Position numbers and translations under genes: made by a program. From the NCBI RefSeq assembly GCF_041260155.1, contig NC_091942.1, positions 1,684,001-1,748,000 of the forward strand: a stretch of 64,000 nucleotides of DNA, read 5' to 3'. The DNA is from Ptychodera flava (taxonomy: Eukaryota; Hemichordata; Enteropneusta; Ptychoderidae). Positions 47,601 through 57,035 of this stretch are shown piece by piece (the first letter of the stretch is position 1; every line of letters starts with the position of its first letter). The notes beneath the pieces are model-generated. The model did not search any database, had not been told where the DNA came from, and saw only the letters and a program-made list of their open reading frames with translations.

Positions 47601-49050
47601 TCTTAATTTGTACATTCATTCAACCTATTGATGTAGTCTTTGGAACAGAGGCGTTGAAAGCCAAAAATTACTGTTTTTAAGAGAACAAATAATTGGACAG
47701 TGTCATTTGACTGTTTATTAAGTTTTTGTATATTTTGTCCTGTTCCAATGTTCTTTAGCTACATTAGCCACTTCATCCGGCCTACTTGTCATTTCAATAT
47801 GACAATTATTGAAATGTCACTCAAGTGCTATGTGAAAACATTTTCACAAAAGCCTTAGCAACATCCAGTCTTAAGGAAATTATTTCTACCATTATTAACT
47901 GAGAGTAATTTCCCACTTCATTTTGCTGCAAAGAATGACTTCATTATATTTCAGAGGATAAATGTGGAATCCAGACTGTCACCGTGATTTCCTGTTATTT
48001 TGACAAGACTTTTCACACGCGATGTTTTCTAAAAGGGTGGAAGATGTAAAAAAATATTTTAAAATTTAACTCTTCCAAAAATAGAAACATACCAAGCATT
48101 TTCTCTGATGATATTGTGAAAATTCCTCAATTTGTAATATCAACAGCATGAAATATCTATTTTACTACAGGGGCTTTAAATGTTGCTGTAAAGTGTTGTA
48201 CTGAATCAATAGAACAGTGAACATATGCATTGTTACACTAAAATTTCTACATTGTAAACACTACTTATGTACACTTTGAACACATTTAAAGTTGTCATAT
48301 AATAGAGGGCATTGGGTCAGTAGTCACTCATGATATGTATGACAGTATACTGGTGTATATACAACTTCAGCCTCCTCTTTAACTAAACTATGATTCAACT
48401 CTATCGCTTTTGGCCACCCAGTTTGACCTGCAGTGTATGTCTAGGGCATAGGGTGACAGAGTGATACAGGCAATTGCTTATTTCAATACAGTTTGGCAAT
48501 GAGAATAAGTTAACATTGTCACCATAATGTGAAATATTTTAATATAATTCATCACAGACATATGATGACCTCTTGACACTGTTCCATTTATGGACCACAA
48601 GTTTATATCCCAGGGGCTTCATATACACCGAGTAATATCTGTAGATAGATTACAACCAAGAAATAGATTTCATCTTTCAGTGTTACTACAGCCCTAAAAA
48701 CACTTTGCCAGGAGGTGTGTGTTTCAATATACTCATGCTTTATTCTCCATATATTTCACACACAAATGACAAAGGTAATGTCCTACTCAAATGTGTTCTG
48801 CAAAAATTGAGGGCATTATTTGTGGATGCATTATTGTTTTGCCCAAATCATAGATGGTTCCAGAGGTAATCCAGTCATTTCCTTGACTTAAGTGCACTCT
48901 AGATGCCCCAACGTATCGTGAAATCATCAACGATGCTTTCCAGTCTGTCAAGATGCTGGATGAGAGTTACAAGATGATGTATGATGAGAGTACCAGGGCA
49001 ACCGGTAAATTCATCAAGGATCAGAAGGAGCAATACAGAGCACATATGAG
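14924..49050 (+). CDS. FAM227A: FAM227A-like protein (FWWh domain family), 11 exons, 3' end not found
   Basis: Exons read: 14924-15044, 18183-18356, 19499-19552, 21450-21508, 22016-22048, 22786-22959, 23735-23875, 25088-25313, 26743-27467, 36949-37106 and 48898-49050. Phases agree at every junction, giving 672 complete codons and an open end. FAM227 proteins are of unknown biochemical function and share the FWWh domain. The N-terminus (residues about 1-95) is coiled-coil-like. Residues about 147-330 (exons 6-8) carry LHQYPGFD, the diagnostic DTFWWIFLNKYHP, and CEAFPSSW. Exon 9 is a Ser/Arg-rich disordered region. Exons 10-11 hold a conserved C-terminal part (SPLVAHFL, LPPLDAPTYREII) that turns into a helical stretch. 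Introns 1 and 10 look U12-type; the rest have GT-AG borders. The symbol rests on position beside CBY1; FAM227B is the alternative. Exon 1 assignment is supported by phase and splice signals only. Confidence 0.85.
15581..15862. mobile_element. TA-flanked MITE, copy 1
   Basis: Termini TAGCGCTGATCGC and the inverted GATCAACGCTA, bounded by TA. The interior shares TTAATATGCATAAA and TAGCTATATTTAGTAACAAA-type blocks with copy 2. TA borders suggest a Tc1/mariner-related non-autonomous element. It lies in FAM227A intron 1. Confidence 0.65.
16533..16769. mobile_element. TA-flanked MITE, copy 2
   Basis: Termini TAGTGCTGATCGC and CAATCAGCACTA, again bounded by TA. Same orientation and interior blocks as copy 1 about 950 bp upstream. 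Confidence 0.65.
17260..17867. mobile_element. hAT-like non-autonomous element in FAM227A intron 1
   Basis: 608 bp with ends CTGGGCTCGAAATA and, inverted, CAGGGCTCGAAATA. It is flanked by TTAAT on both sides (17255-17259 and 17868-17872), a 5-bp target duplication. The subterminal parts carry inverted TTGTCC/GGACAA motifs. The ends and duplication length match the larger element at 2945-4482, so the two probably use related transposases. Confidence 0.75.
19620..20130. repeat. Degenerate monomer repeat in FAM227A intron 3
   Basis: Three to four diverged units with GTTTTTGGTAAAAAA, TTTGAAAT and TTGTGGTGAAATTT blocks. They are the same family and orientation as 42675-44358. Confidence 0.65.
20130..21449. 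other. Rest of FAM227A intron 3
   Basis: AT-rich with no exon, repeat or RNA gene that I can support. The 100-codon minus-strand frame at 21178-21480 shows no motif and overlaps exon 4. Confidence 0.4.
22786..25313 (+). CDS. FAM227A: FAM227A exons 6-8: FWWh domain
   Basis: Three exons (22786-22959, 23735-23875, 25088-25313) are the diagnostic part of the gene. The FWW motif is the first thing in exon 7, directly after the phase-0 junction. Exon 8 has Cys and Trp residues typical of the family (SSFCEAFPSSWRQF, SDICDLTSLWIAG) and ends in a Lys-rich stretch. All three have standard GT-AG borders. Confidence 0.9.
26743..27467 (+). CDS. FAM227A: FAM227A exon 9: large Ser/Arg-rich disordered exon
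   Basis: A 725-bp exon encoding about 242 residues. It is rich in Ser, Thr, Lys and Arg, with repeated SPR, SPD and RRSS motifs that look like proline-directed and basophilic kinase sites, for example SPDRSPDRSSNHSKSPR. The open frame runs on past 27467 into AT-rich sequence, but GAG|GTGTGT at 27468 restores the phase needed by exon 10. The length and low complexity suggest a lineage-variable linker between the FWWh domain and the conserved C-terminal part. Confidence 0.8.
29390..34620. repeat. Minisatellite array of 56/60-bp units, in both orientations
   Basis: Units combine AAGTTGGCAAGTAAG, GTTGGCAAGTTGGC and GAGGCCCCCGCCAACTTCCA. One orientation fills 29390-29665 and 30450-30885; the reverse fills 29665-30298 and 30890-34620. 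Each unit is partly self-complementary (GCCAACTT with AAGTTGGC) and can form hairpins. Unit lengths alternate between about 56 and 60 bp by gain or loss of one AAGT. Long open frames here come from the repeat and are not genes. Confidence 0.92.
30299..30478. repeat. Duplicated non-repeat flank inside the minisatellite
   Basis: Near-identical copy of 29237-29415, including GTAGCCGACAATAAGATGC and TTTCGTCGACCAACTTCCCC. A short inverted third copy sits past the other end at about 34683-34715. Confidence 0.8.
35011..35802. mobile_element. Nested inverted-repeat element with a helix-turn-helix remnant
   Basis: Arms of about 85-90 bp: 35011-35098 (GTGTGAAGATAAGAATGGAC...) and its reverse complement at about 35715-35802. 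Inside, 35323-35427 encodes a 35-residue piece with HTPEAVREKVLEMYVDGKSF, the look of a paired or transposase-type helix-turn-helix, before a stop. Probably a decayed transposon that inserted into the larger element. Confidence 0.6.
36095..36184. repeat. 32-bp tandem repeat, about three copies
   Basis: Units contain ACAGTGTGCCCAACT and GAATGACATC. It immediately follows the target duplication of the 8 kb element and begins CAGTGTG, so the element probably inserted at the edge of this pre-existing repeat. Confidence 0.75.
36949..37106 (+). CDS. FAM227A: FAM227A exon 10, ending at a U12-type AT donor
   Basis: It begins after CATTGCAG in phase 0 with SHPACRGPDF and ends in phase 2 at ...NLPP. 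The next intron bases are ATATCCTTT, the exact U12-type AT-AC 5' splice site. A GT at 37122 would extend the exon but puts exon 11 out of frame. Confidence 0.8.
38272..38316. repeat. AC/AT microsatellite
   Basis: An (AC)n run followed by an (AT)n run in FAM227A intron 10. Confidence 0.85.
39590..41650 (-). pseudogene. Decayed coding sequence (probable retrocopy), identity unknown
   Basis: On the minus strand one frame stays protein-like from about 41630 to 40700, broken by several stops. It has two longer open pieces (41495-41307 and 41063-40698) in the same frame. Readable blocks include RQHGVSALSGLRDTTVVLGY and LPEIGKIRMNISAK. Nearer the 3' end, about 39990-39740, come VNDSETEHIAVFDTMECDSA in one frame and SVNARLDTMRSRVLDFHQK in another, then a stop. 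An AATAAA (minus strand) follows near 39600. Continuous coding character without splice sites, many disruptions and a nearby poly(A) signal suggest a processed pseudogene. I do not recognise the parent gene. Confidence 0.4.
41282..41314. repeat. 33-bp near-perfect palindrome
   Basis: Two 16-bp arms (ATTTGTGATCCAAGGT and its reverse complement) around one central base. It falls inside the decayed coding sequence on the minus strand. Confidence 0.85.
41681..41868. repeat. 47-bp tandem repeat, four virtually identical copies
   Basis: The unit contains TGTAATAAATGAATGTAAAG and CCTAATTCAGACACAAAA. The span is exactly four times 47 bp, and I see no difference between full copies, so the expansion is recent or an assembly artefact. 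Confidence 0.9.
42675..44358. repeat. Repeat element with about 146-bp internal monomers
   Basis: The left end is a small hairpin (AGCTCCGC ... GCGGAGCT) followed by a CGTCGTC simple repeat. The right end has AGCGGAGCT again at 44327-44335. Between them are monomers with TTTGAAATTTGGTATACAGG, TGATGAAATCTGCAATTTTG and GCCATTTTTGGTCAAAAA. The TGGTATAC landmark falls at 43271, 43417, 43564, 43709, 43852 and 44001. Related monomers occur at 13150-13960 (reverse) and 19620-20130. Confidence 0.75.
44645..44689. repeat. Poly(G) run of 45
   Basis: Uninterrupted G homopolymer preceded by shorter G-rich runs. It could form G-quadruplex structure, and the true length is likely uncertain because such runs are error-prone. 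Confidence 0.9.
44700..48840. other. Distal part of FAM227A intron 10
   Basis: AT-rich sequence without a supportable exon, RNA gene or clear repeat. Confidence 0.45.
48898..49050 (+). CDS. FAM227A: FAM227A exon 11, starting after a U12-type AC acceptor
   Basis: The acceptor is ...TTCCTTGAC then TTAAGTGCAC, with the exon starting at 48898. Joined to exon 10 it gives LPPLDAPTYREIINDAF in frame. It ends with AG|GTTGGT at 49051, phase 2. The encoded region is Lys/Glu/Gln-rich and probably helical. Confidence 0.8.
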
Positions 49051-49061
49051 GTTGGTGTACT

Positions 49062-49063
<2 letters not shown>

Positions 49064-49104
<41 letters not shown>
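49064..49104. repeat. CT microsatellite just inside FAM227A intron 11
   Basis: A run of about 20 CT units starting 14 nt after the exon 11 donor. Such a pyrimidine tract this close to a weak donor (GTTGGT) could bind splicing regulators of the PTB type; that is inference. Confidence 0.85.
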
Positions 49105-49107
<3 letters not shown>

Positions 49108-50369
49108 CACATAAGAAATATGAAGTTATGGTGCTGACTGACTCTCCTCTCTCCCCTTCGCCATCCCCCACCTCCCTCTCTCTTTCAGAACCTGTAACAC
49201 ATACCTACCCTCAGGTATACTACACAAACATAGATATTCATTCTTATTTAATATACTGAGAATATATTGTACATGCAATGTGTGCATTTTTAACTCTCCC
49301 TGGAGTGACTGTAGATGTATATTATCCTTAATGATACACTTCAAACTTTTTGAATTATACTTCACTTCTAATATTGCAGACAAATAATCACATTTGATTC
49401 TCAAGTAAGACCACCTTTGTACAGCGATAATTGTAGTTAAATAATAACATTCAATCTCAAATAAGGTAAAGTCACCTTTGTGCAGGGGTAATTGCTCTTG
49501 ATATGAATGTAGTGTGTAATCCTTTTCACTGTCATTCCCCAGTAAGCAAAGTTCATCCTTACCACTGAAACATTCAGTATAAAATGAAACTTTGTGTTTA
49601 GTGGAAGGTTAAAAAGACTCACGAAGAACACAACCATTGGATGGAAGTTACTAAAAATAGACTTGTTGGTTTGTGTAAGAGTACATCTAAGAGCAAGGGT
49701 TAACAATCTCATTGAAAACGTTCCAGAGCAGGTTTAACAATCTCATTGAAAGCGTTCCATCACTGCAACATATCATTCACAGTTGGCCATAACACCCATG
49801 ATCAGGGTAACCTCATACTTGAAAATTTGGCTGAAATTTTAGGGCTGTCCAGATCTATTGAAGGGAAATAGATGGTATCGTAGTGATTGATCAAAATTGT
49901 CAATTTTTCATCATTTTTGTTCCGCATAGTATGTATAATGTTAACATCCTGTATCACTAGACTGTAACCTATACTTTATTTCCTCATCCTGTACTGTCAT
50001 GTTTACTTGTACAAAAAGGAAATTGGTAAACACACTTTATTTTGATGCTTTATACTCAGACACATAGATATTTATGCTTGTGTGTCAAGCCCAGAATGTA
50101 TTTATAATCCCTTGAATTACAGGTTTTATTTTTATGATGGTGTAATAATTATGATAATTTTTAAGAACGTAAAAAATAGATAACACAATTGTGAGTGACA
50201 GTATACCTCCATTTAGGTGTATTAATGGGGTTTTCCTCTCTGGTGACTACGGCTCATAATATGAAAATTTTTCACTGACAGAGGTTATATAAATCAATGT
50301 CTCAGTGGAACTATTTCATGATAAGCAGATGGGCAGAGACAGACAGTAACTCATATGAAACATAGCCAT

Positions 50370-52300
50370 GAGTCCCACTAAGTAAGATTCTAGAAAAAAT
50401 TGTCAATGCCGCTTAATTCAGTACATAGAAAAAAACAATATTTTATATGAGCATCAATATGGATTTCGTCATAAATACAGCACAAAACTTTCAATTGTAA
50501 ATCTAATCAATTATCTTATCAAACAACTTGATAATGGCAAAGTAACACTCGGTATTTTCCTTGACTTCTCTAAAGCTTTTGATACAATCAATCATGAAAT
50601 TCTTCTTTCTAAACTTTCTCACTATGGTATTCGAGGTCTTCCTTTACTTTGGTTCAGAAATTACTTACACAATAGATCCCAACTAGTCTCTGTCAATAAT
50701 AATGCCTCATCATTCCTTAATGTTACATGTGGAGTACCACAAGGATCTGTCCTTGGACCTACCCTATTCTTACTATTTATCAATGACATTGCCCGTTCCT
50801 CCACATACTTCAATTTTAGATTGTTTGCTGACGATACCAATCTATTTCATACTTTCCCTGCTAACCAAGTTAATATAAATTTAAATACTGTCGACATTCA
50901 CCTCAATACTGTAGTGGACTGGTGCAGGGCTAACAAACTTACTGTAAACTACCTCAAAACAAATTACATTGTCTTCAGAAATCATAACAAACATATTTTC
51001 TTGAATGGTACTCTACACATCAATAATACAGTTATCAATGAGGTTGAAGTGACATCATTTGTAGGTATTCACATGGACAGACATCTTAAATGGTCAAAGC
51101 ACATTAAAATGATTAATTCTACTATCAGAAAAAAGGTTGGCATCCTTTTCAAATTGAGACAGTTTTTACACGCAATATCCTTATTCTTCTGTACAAAACT
51201 TTCATCCTACCACACATCACTTATGGTCTTGAAGTTTGGGGTTCAACATACTCCTCACATCTCAATAGTATCTTTCTTTCGCAAAAAATGGCAGTCAGAG
51301 CTATAACTTTCAGTGACTTCACAGCAAACTCAGCTACTCTTTTCAAACAACTTAATATTCTCGATATATACAAATTACATAAATTACATATCAGTACATT
51401 CATGTATGATCTTATAAATAATAACTTGCCACACAGTCTTACAACATACTGTCAGTTGCCTTCTCATTGCTACAGTACTCGTCATAAAATTAATGGTAAC
51501 CTTTATGTCCCAAGTGTCAACACTTCCTTGGGTAAATTCTCGATATCATATACAGGCTGCATCTATTGGAATACATTACCTAAACAAATTAAAACAAAAA
51601 CCACTAGAAGTTCGTTCAGACACTCCCTTTCAAGTCTCCTCATACACGGTTAGTGTTTTACATGTCGAAGAGTTATATTCAACTTTACAAATATGTATAT
51701 CATAAATATATAAATTTTTATTTATTTTACATATTTTCTACTTATTCGTAATGTATTTTTGTAGTTGTTCTTATTTACTTAGTTAGTTACTTAGCACTTT
51801 CAAGTCTACTTTTACACGATTGTTTTTTGGTTTGTTTGTTTGTTTTTTTTTAGTGATGAAGAGTTATATTCAACTTTACATATATGTATATCATATTTAA
51901 ATATATATATATTTATATACGTTTTTATTTTTTCTCTCTCTCTCTCTTATCGTTTTCCTTTTTTACGCATTTCTACTTACTCGTAATGTATCTAGTTATA
52001 TATTTACTTATGTAGTTGTTCTTTTATTCACTTAGTTACTTTGTTACAATTAGGTTACTTTGCAATCCCACTACTTTCATGTACACTACCCTCGATATAC
52101 TTCAGTTTTCTTTTTCTTCTTCGTTTCCTTGCTTTAACATCAAATGGCTTTGGGAACGGACTAGACTAGCATTTGCTATTTTCCGTTTCCATTTACCCTT
52201 TATCACAGCACAACTCAGATATACATTCATCATTGAATTGTAATATTATTATGATTAAGGGTAATAAAGATTATATTATTATATTATTATTACTATGATG
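50370..52300 (+). mobile_element. 5'-truncated non-LTR retrotransposon (Jockey/CR1-like LINE), inactive
   Basis: Reverse transcriptase motifs run in order on the plus strand: the YGFRHKYST block near 50455, LDFSKAFDTINH near 50560, GVPQGSVLGP near 50731 and the catalytic FADD at about 50824. After the RT core comes the usual C-terminal region (LFKQLNILDIYKLHKL, WNTLPKQI), ending at 51653. Frameshifts lie near 50400-50420 and near 51185, so it is dead. No endonuclease or first ORF is present. The 3' UTR ends in an ATT-rich tail near 52240-52300, as in CR1/L2-like clades. The clade is not certain. Confidence 0.85.
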
Positions 52301-52372
52301 TGAAAATATCTTCATGCACTTTATTATGTTATCTGTTTGATCAGTCTTATATCAAAAAGATGTTTTTGAATG

Positions 52373-52837
52373 TCAGCATGAGGAAGCAATCAGGATTTTG
52401 CAGATGGAATAATGACAAGAATGATTTTTATGATAAAACTGGATATAGTAATGTAGATGTAGATTTTCCAGGTGTGTGATAGCCGTGAATAGAGTGCTAA
52501 ATATGTAAATTTGATTGCTATCCCGTAGGCTCCCCAGTCTACACTTTTTTGAATGATCTATCTCAGCCACCAGACCGTATTTAACTACACCCATGCAATA
52601 TTCAGTGTCTTCATACATTGCACTAAACTGGACTTTTTCTTCTACTTCAATGCTTCTTTTCTTATGGATGTAATATAGCTCAACATGTTCTATAGGTATA
52701 TTTTTCAATCCTAATGCACATGCAATTACATCAAATTTTTTCAACGAAATACGAGTTGTGTTTATGCTCCATAATAATGTAGCCTGACTGTACCAGAATG
52801 TGGTATTTGTGGATGTTTGTGAACTGCGAAGTCTCAT
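52373..52837 (-). CDS. Unrecognised 154-codon open frame
   Basis: Long for this AT-rich sequence. The central part reads like protein (FDVIACALGLKNIPIEHVEL, EEKVQFSAMYEDTEYCMGVV), while the C-terminal 40 residues look like translated non-coding DNA. It lies directly beyond the LINE tail. It may be a fragment of a decayed gene or transposon. I recognise no family, and no promoter or splice signal was identified. Confidence 0.25.
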   Translation of the reverse strand: MRLRSSQTSTNTTFWYSQATLLWSINTTRISLKKFDVIACALGLKNIPIEHVELYYIHKKRSIEVEEKVQFSAMYEDTEYCMGVVKYGLVAEIDHSKKCRLGSLRDSNQIYIFSTLFTAITHLENLHLHYYIQFYHKNHSCHYSICKILIASSC

Positions 52838-52839
52838 CT

Positions 52840-55800
52840 ACTGCCCTATTGAACTCCATGAGTGAACTGTCAACATCAGCACCCTTTTGCAGTTTTATAC
52901 GGGGAAGATTGCTTCAACTAATTTGACAGTTGCAATTTCTATACTTTAAAGTGAAACTAGTCACATGCCAACCAGCATGATCAGCCAAAGACACCAATAT
53001 TGAATTTGAAAAAGGGCTTTATGAGAATTGAGAGACATGAATATTTGATGATGCTCAGGATCAGTTCAGTTCATGTGTCAACGCTTGAATGTGATGAAAC
53101 CATTGGAATCAGAAACTGCCTGTGAGACTCCATACAGCTGACATGATGTTTAACAGATTGTGTTGTCAGAATGGGATATAACTCAAGGCTAGGATTCATA
53201 GCATTGAGGTTCAGTTCTCAAGCATTCACCCATTATGTATTCTGATATTTGAGTCAGCATTGAGATTCAAATCCTACATAAATATTTTAATAGTCAATCT
53301 TTAATGGCTTTTATGCGGCAACGGAGGTTGTAGCCTCGTCAAACATGTATTACAGGGCATTTTCTTTGATATTTGTAGTCCTGTTCAGAGTGTAAGATTT
53401 CATGGCAGTAGGCTTTTATGTTTCTGTTGTTGAGACACTAGATCTGTGGGTTTCATTTCAAGTTTTTGAAAGGGTATGAAAGAAACTCTTGACAGTAACT
53501 AAGGTGATTGAAAACTGGTTTCAAGACAGTTGTATGGCTCCACCAATTGAAAGTTATCTGCATCAGCTCACGTCACCTTGATCTAATTCCTGCTGTTCAT
53601 TTTCCATTTTTTCACATGGTAAAATATCCTCTCTCACAAAAAGCATGATAAAATATTCATTAATGCAAATTGTATTAATGAGCATTTGTTATACTATGCA
53701 AATTTTATGTTAATGACTCACCCATCTACAGAGAATAGTTGTGAACATGCAATATATAAAAAAATCATCTCTCTATACTTCATCTCATCTTTGTCACGGT
53801 GATCAACACGACGACAGTTTGGTGATCTTATATAAACCATAGACAGTGACATTGGATGAAGTTCTTATTGTCTTTGTGTAAACTGATGATATTTAGGAGA
53901 ATTAGTTTGAAAGAGAATTAGGAGAAGCAAAACTCAAAGAAAAATGGTAATTATGGGACTCATTGTAAATTTATAGACATTACTGAAGCATAGCGGGTTA
54001 CAAAAATATATTGTTTCAATGATTGCTGTTCGCTTGTATGCTTGGAAACTTAGACTGGTGGCTGACCAGCCAACACTTTGTCATGTTTCAAGTATAGATC
54101 TGAGATCATCAGAAGTTGTATTTAAAAGGCATCTGTTTCCGTTTATGATAGGAAATGTGAGTGACAGCCAAACAAGTATGGTATTCTTACCACAAAAAAA
54201 ATGGTCAAACCCACAATTGATAATTAAAAGTGTATCAGAGAATTCTGTGGCATCTTAATATAACTTTTATAATTGCATGCAGTAGATCAGAAATGGAAGG
54301 TGATTGTCAGCAGTAATGACAGAGTTCACCGTACATATCACATGGTCTTCATGTACTCAGAGCTAACTATACCAACACTCTTACACTGCTGTCATAAAAA
54401 TATTAACTCGACAACATTACTGCTTAGTTTAGATGCTATAATTATCTTTTACATTCCAATGACATCACACTGCTGTTCATTTTCTAGATCAAAATCTCAC
54501 TTAGCTCATTTTTTTGTCCAATTTAAATACAAATTAGTCCTTATTCAGTAAAAAACAAATTATCAGTGTCTGTACCACACTTGAATCCTATGCTTTAAGC
54601 CATCACAGTGCAGTGTCATCATATGGTAGTGAAGATCAAAGTACCGTGTTCTGTCTTCCCAGGCAATATAATAATTTATATTCAATACCTATTTGACAAC
54701 TCTGTCTCCGAAATGAGAGGCAAATTGGCACGTTGCATGGCAGTAATTGAGGAACACAAACCATGTATTGCAGATTTGCATGTAAATTTACCCTGTTCTG
54801 CAGACAGGGACAGCTTGACAGTGATCATACTGTTTCAAAGTGAGTGACACAGCACACATCAATGCAAATGTCAATACCAGTCCATCATGTCTCTACCAAA
54901 ATGAGATGTCTTTCCAAGGAGTATTGAAACGCAGACACAATGAAATGAGACACAAGGAAGTCAAACATCTCAAAGGAAAGTATAATTCCTATAACCAATG
55001 AAGATTTAAGTCTGATTTGTGAAAGTAAGTAAATGCTATGAAAGCAGCAGTGCTCTTATTCCTGATTCTCACTTGATTTTAGTCCCTCGTTCTCTTTTTA
55101 AGGTTTTGTCAGTTAGAATTAGTTTGTTTGGAGGTAAAGTTGATGAACAACCTGCCCTTTAATATTATTGAAATAATTGTGCCATTTTGATGTTTAAACT
55201 GTAGATTTATCCTACATAATGAACAAGAGCAAGAAGAACAATAACTGCAATAATAATTATTATTATATTTGCTATTGTCCATGTTTCCCGGTATTTCTAT
55301 GGTTTTCCATGGGACTTTACAACCTTTGGTTTTTTTCCCATTTCAACTCAAAATTACATGTGACTGATGACAAAAACATCAGGACTGAAATCAGATGTAC
55401 ATGTTGTTGTTTTTAGGTCAGCTGTACGGGTTAGATAAGTGGGCTGTGTGATTTCCCTCAGGAGTTTGAACATTGCTTAGGCCCAAGCTCCTGGCCACAG
55501 TCCACTATCTTTAGATGGAATGAACAAACATCAAAGGAGAGTAAAATTTCCAGTGTAACCGCTGATACCCCATATGACATTTCTACTTTTTGCCTAATGT
55601 ATACAAAAGGCTGTATCTAGGATGAATGGATCATGTTTAAAATACTGCTGTTTGGCTAGGTCAGTATTACATACTGGTAGATGGCACGCACCAATTCAAC
55701 CGATACTTTAATTAGCAATACTAATAATGACTACAAAAGTGAAATTTTGGATGAATTAGTAATTTTAAATTTTGATATACATAGATAAAGGTCCCCGGGG

Positions 55801-56560
55801 AGTTAGGACATTGATTAGGCTCAGATGGTGTTCTAATCTGTTTTGTAGCAAATGTGCATCTTGTCAATTTCTGCTTCAACCATTACCACGAGTGCAGGTG
55901 TTTAGTCATGGATCTACAACAGCTTATTTTCAAATCCTCAAAGACTGGAAAAATGACTTTTAGGTAGCAGCTGAGCCAGTAATAGCTGCAGTCCCACTGA
56001 GTCCAATTTGTATCGTGAATGCTGACTGCATTTTGCTGTGTAGATTATGTGATACACTGTATGCAGGCAGTGCTGGTTATTTGTAAATTTTCCAACAAAG
56101 CATTCTTATCAATGGCAAGGTTTTCATGAGAGACAACAACAATAACTTTGATGATATTTTCATAAAACATTGAGTTTTATTTTTAATTTATGGCCCTCAG
56201 GGTTTTGAACGGAAATTCACAGTTTGGTCTCGCAAACAATGCATTGCATACAATTTTATACTGAACACAATTGGAACTATTTTGTGATTATAAGATGAAC
56301 AGTAAAAGTCACAGAATGTGCTCTCTAAGAGAGGGTTTACTCAAAGCATTTAGTAATTATCCATTTTTCTAGTGAAAACATCAAAACTGTAATTATTGAA
56401 TTAAATATTAAAGTAGTATTTAAAAAATTGTAGTATTTAAAGCCATCTGCTTTTCAAAAATTGTAAATTTATCCTTTTTGACAATTTTTTAAGGATAATT
56501 CATCTCATTGATACACATTCTTGAAAATGTCAAGATTAAAGGTCAAAACGTGATGATTGC
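52840..56560. other. Region downstream of FAM227A exon 11
   Basis: Apart from the candidate small exon at 53914 I see no feature. It may be intron 11 or 12 of FAM227A. Confidence 0.35.
53914..53946 (+). CDS. Possible small FAM227A exon 12
   Basis: A 33-bp stretch preceded by AG and followed by GTAATT. Entered in phase 2 it continues exon 11 as RELGEAKLKEK, a charged helical run like the preceding one, and it preserves the phase. The upstream polypyrimidine tract is poor, so this is only a candidate. Confidence 0.25.
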
Positions 56561-56569
56561 TGTATTGTT

Positions 56570-57035
56570 TAGAGGACCTGGATGCATTTGAAGGTTTCGG
56601 GATCATATCTGATTGGTTCTTTACTATTTCAAAGTGCCTCTCTAGGCCAGTCCTTAAAAATGTTTAGGGGTCATATCTAAGTGGTCCCTTAAAAAGATTA
56701 AGGGACACATCAGGGTGGTCCCCAAAAGTTTCAAGGACTCATCTGGGTGGTCCCTGAAAGTTTCAAGGTCACATTAGGATAGTCCTTGAAAAATTCAGGG
56801 GCACCTCAGGTTGGTCCCTGAAAGTTTCAAGGACTCATCCGGGTGGTCCCTGGAAGTTTCAAGGTCACATCAGAGTGGTCTCTAAAAGATCCAGGGACAC
56901 ATCAGGGTGGTCCTTGAATGTTTCAAAGACTCGTCTTGCAATGGCGGTTTTTGAAAGATTCAAGGTCACATTAGGATAGTCCTTGAAAGATTCGGGGACA
57001 CCTCAGGTTGGTCTCTGAAAGTTTCAAGGACTCAT
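56570..57035. repeat. 32-bp tandem repeat, left block
   Basis: Units of the type GGTGGTCCCTGAAAGTTTCA + AGGACTCATC, alternating with a variant containing ATAGTCCTTGAAAGATTC. The same repeat resumes at 57975. Confidence 0.85.

Larger units (their letters stand above)
37107..48897 (+). other. FAM227A: FAM227A intron 10, U12-type AT-AC
   Basis: It starts ATATCCTTT and ends with branch site TTCCTTGAC (48879-48887) and terminal AC at 48896-48897. Both motifs match the U12 AT-AC consensus at all nine positions, and the branch A is 11 nt from the 3' end. Length is 11791 bp. Confidence 0.85.
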
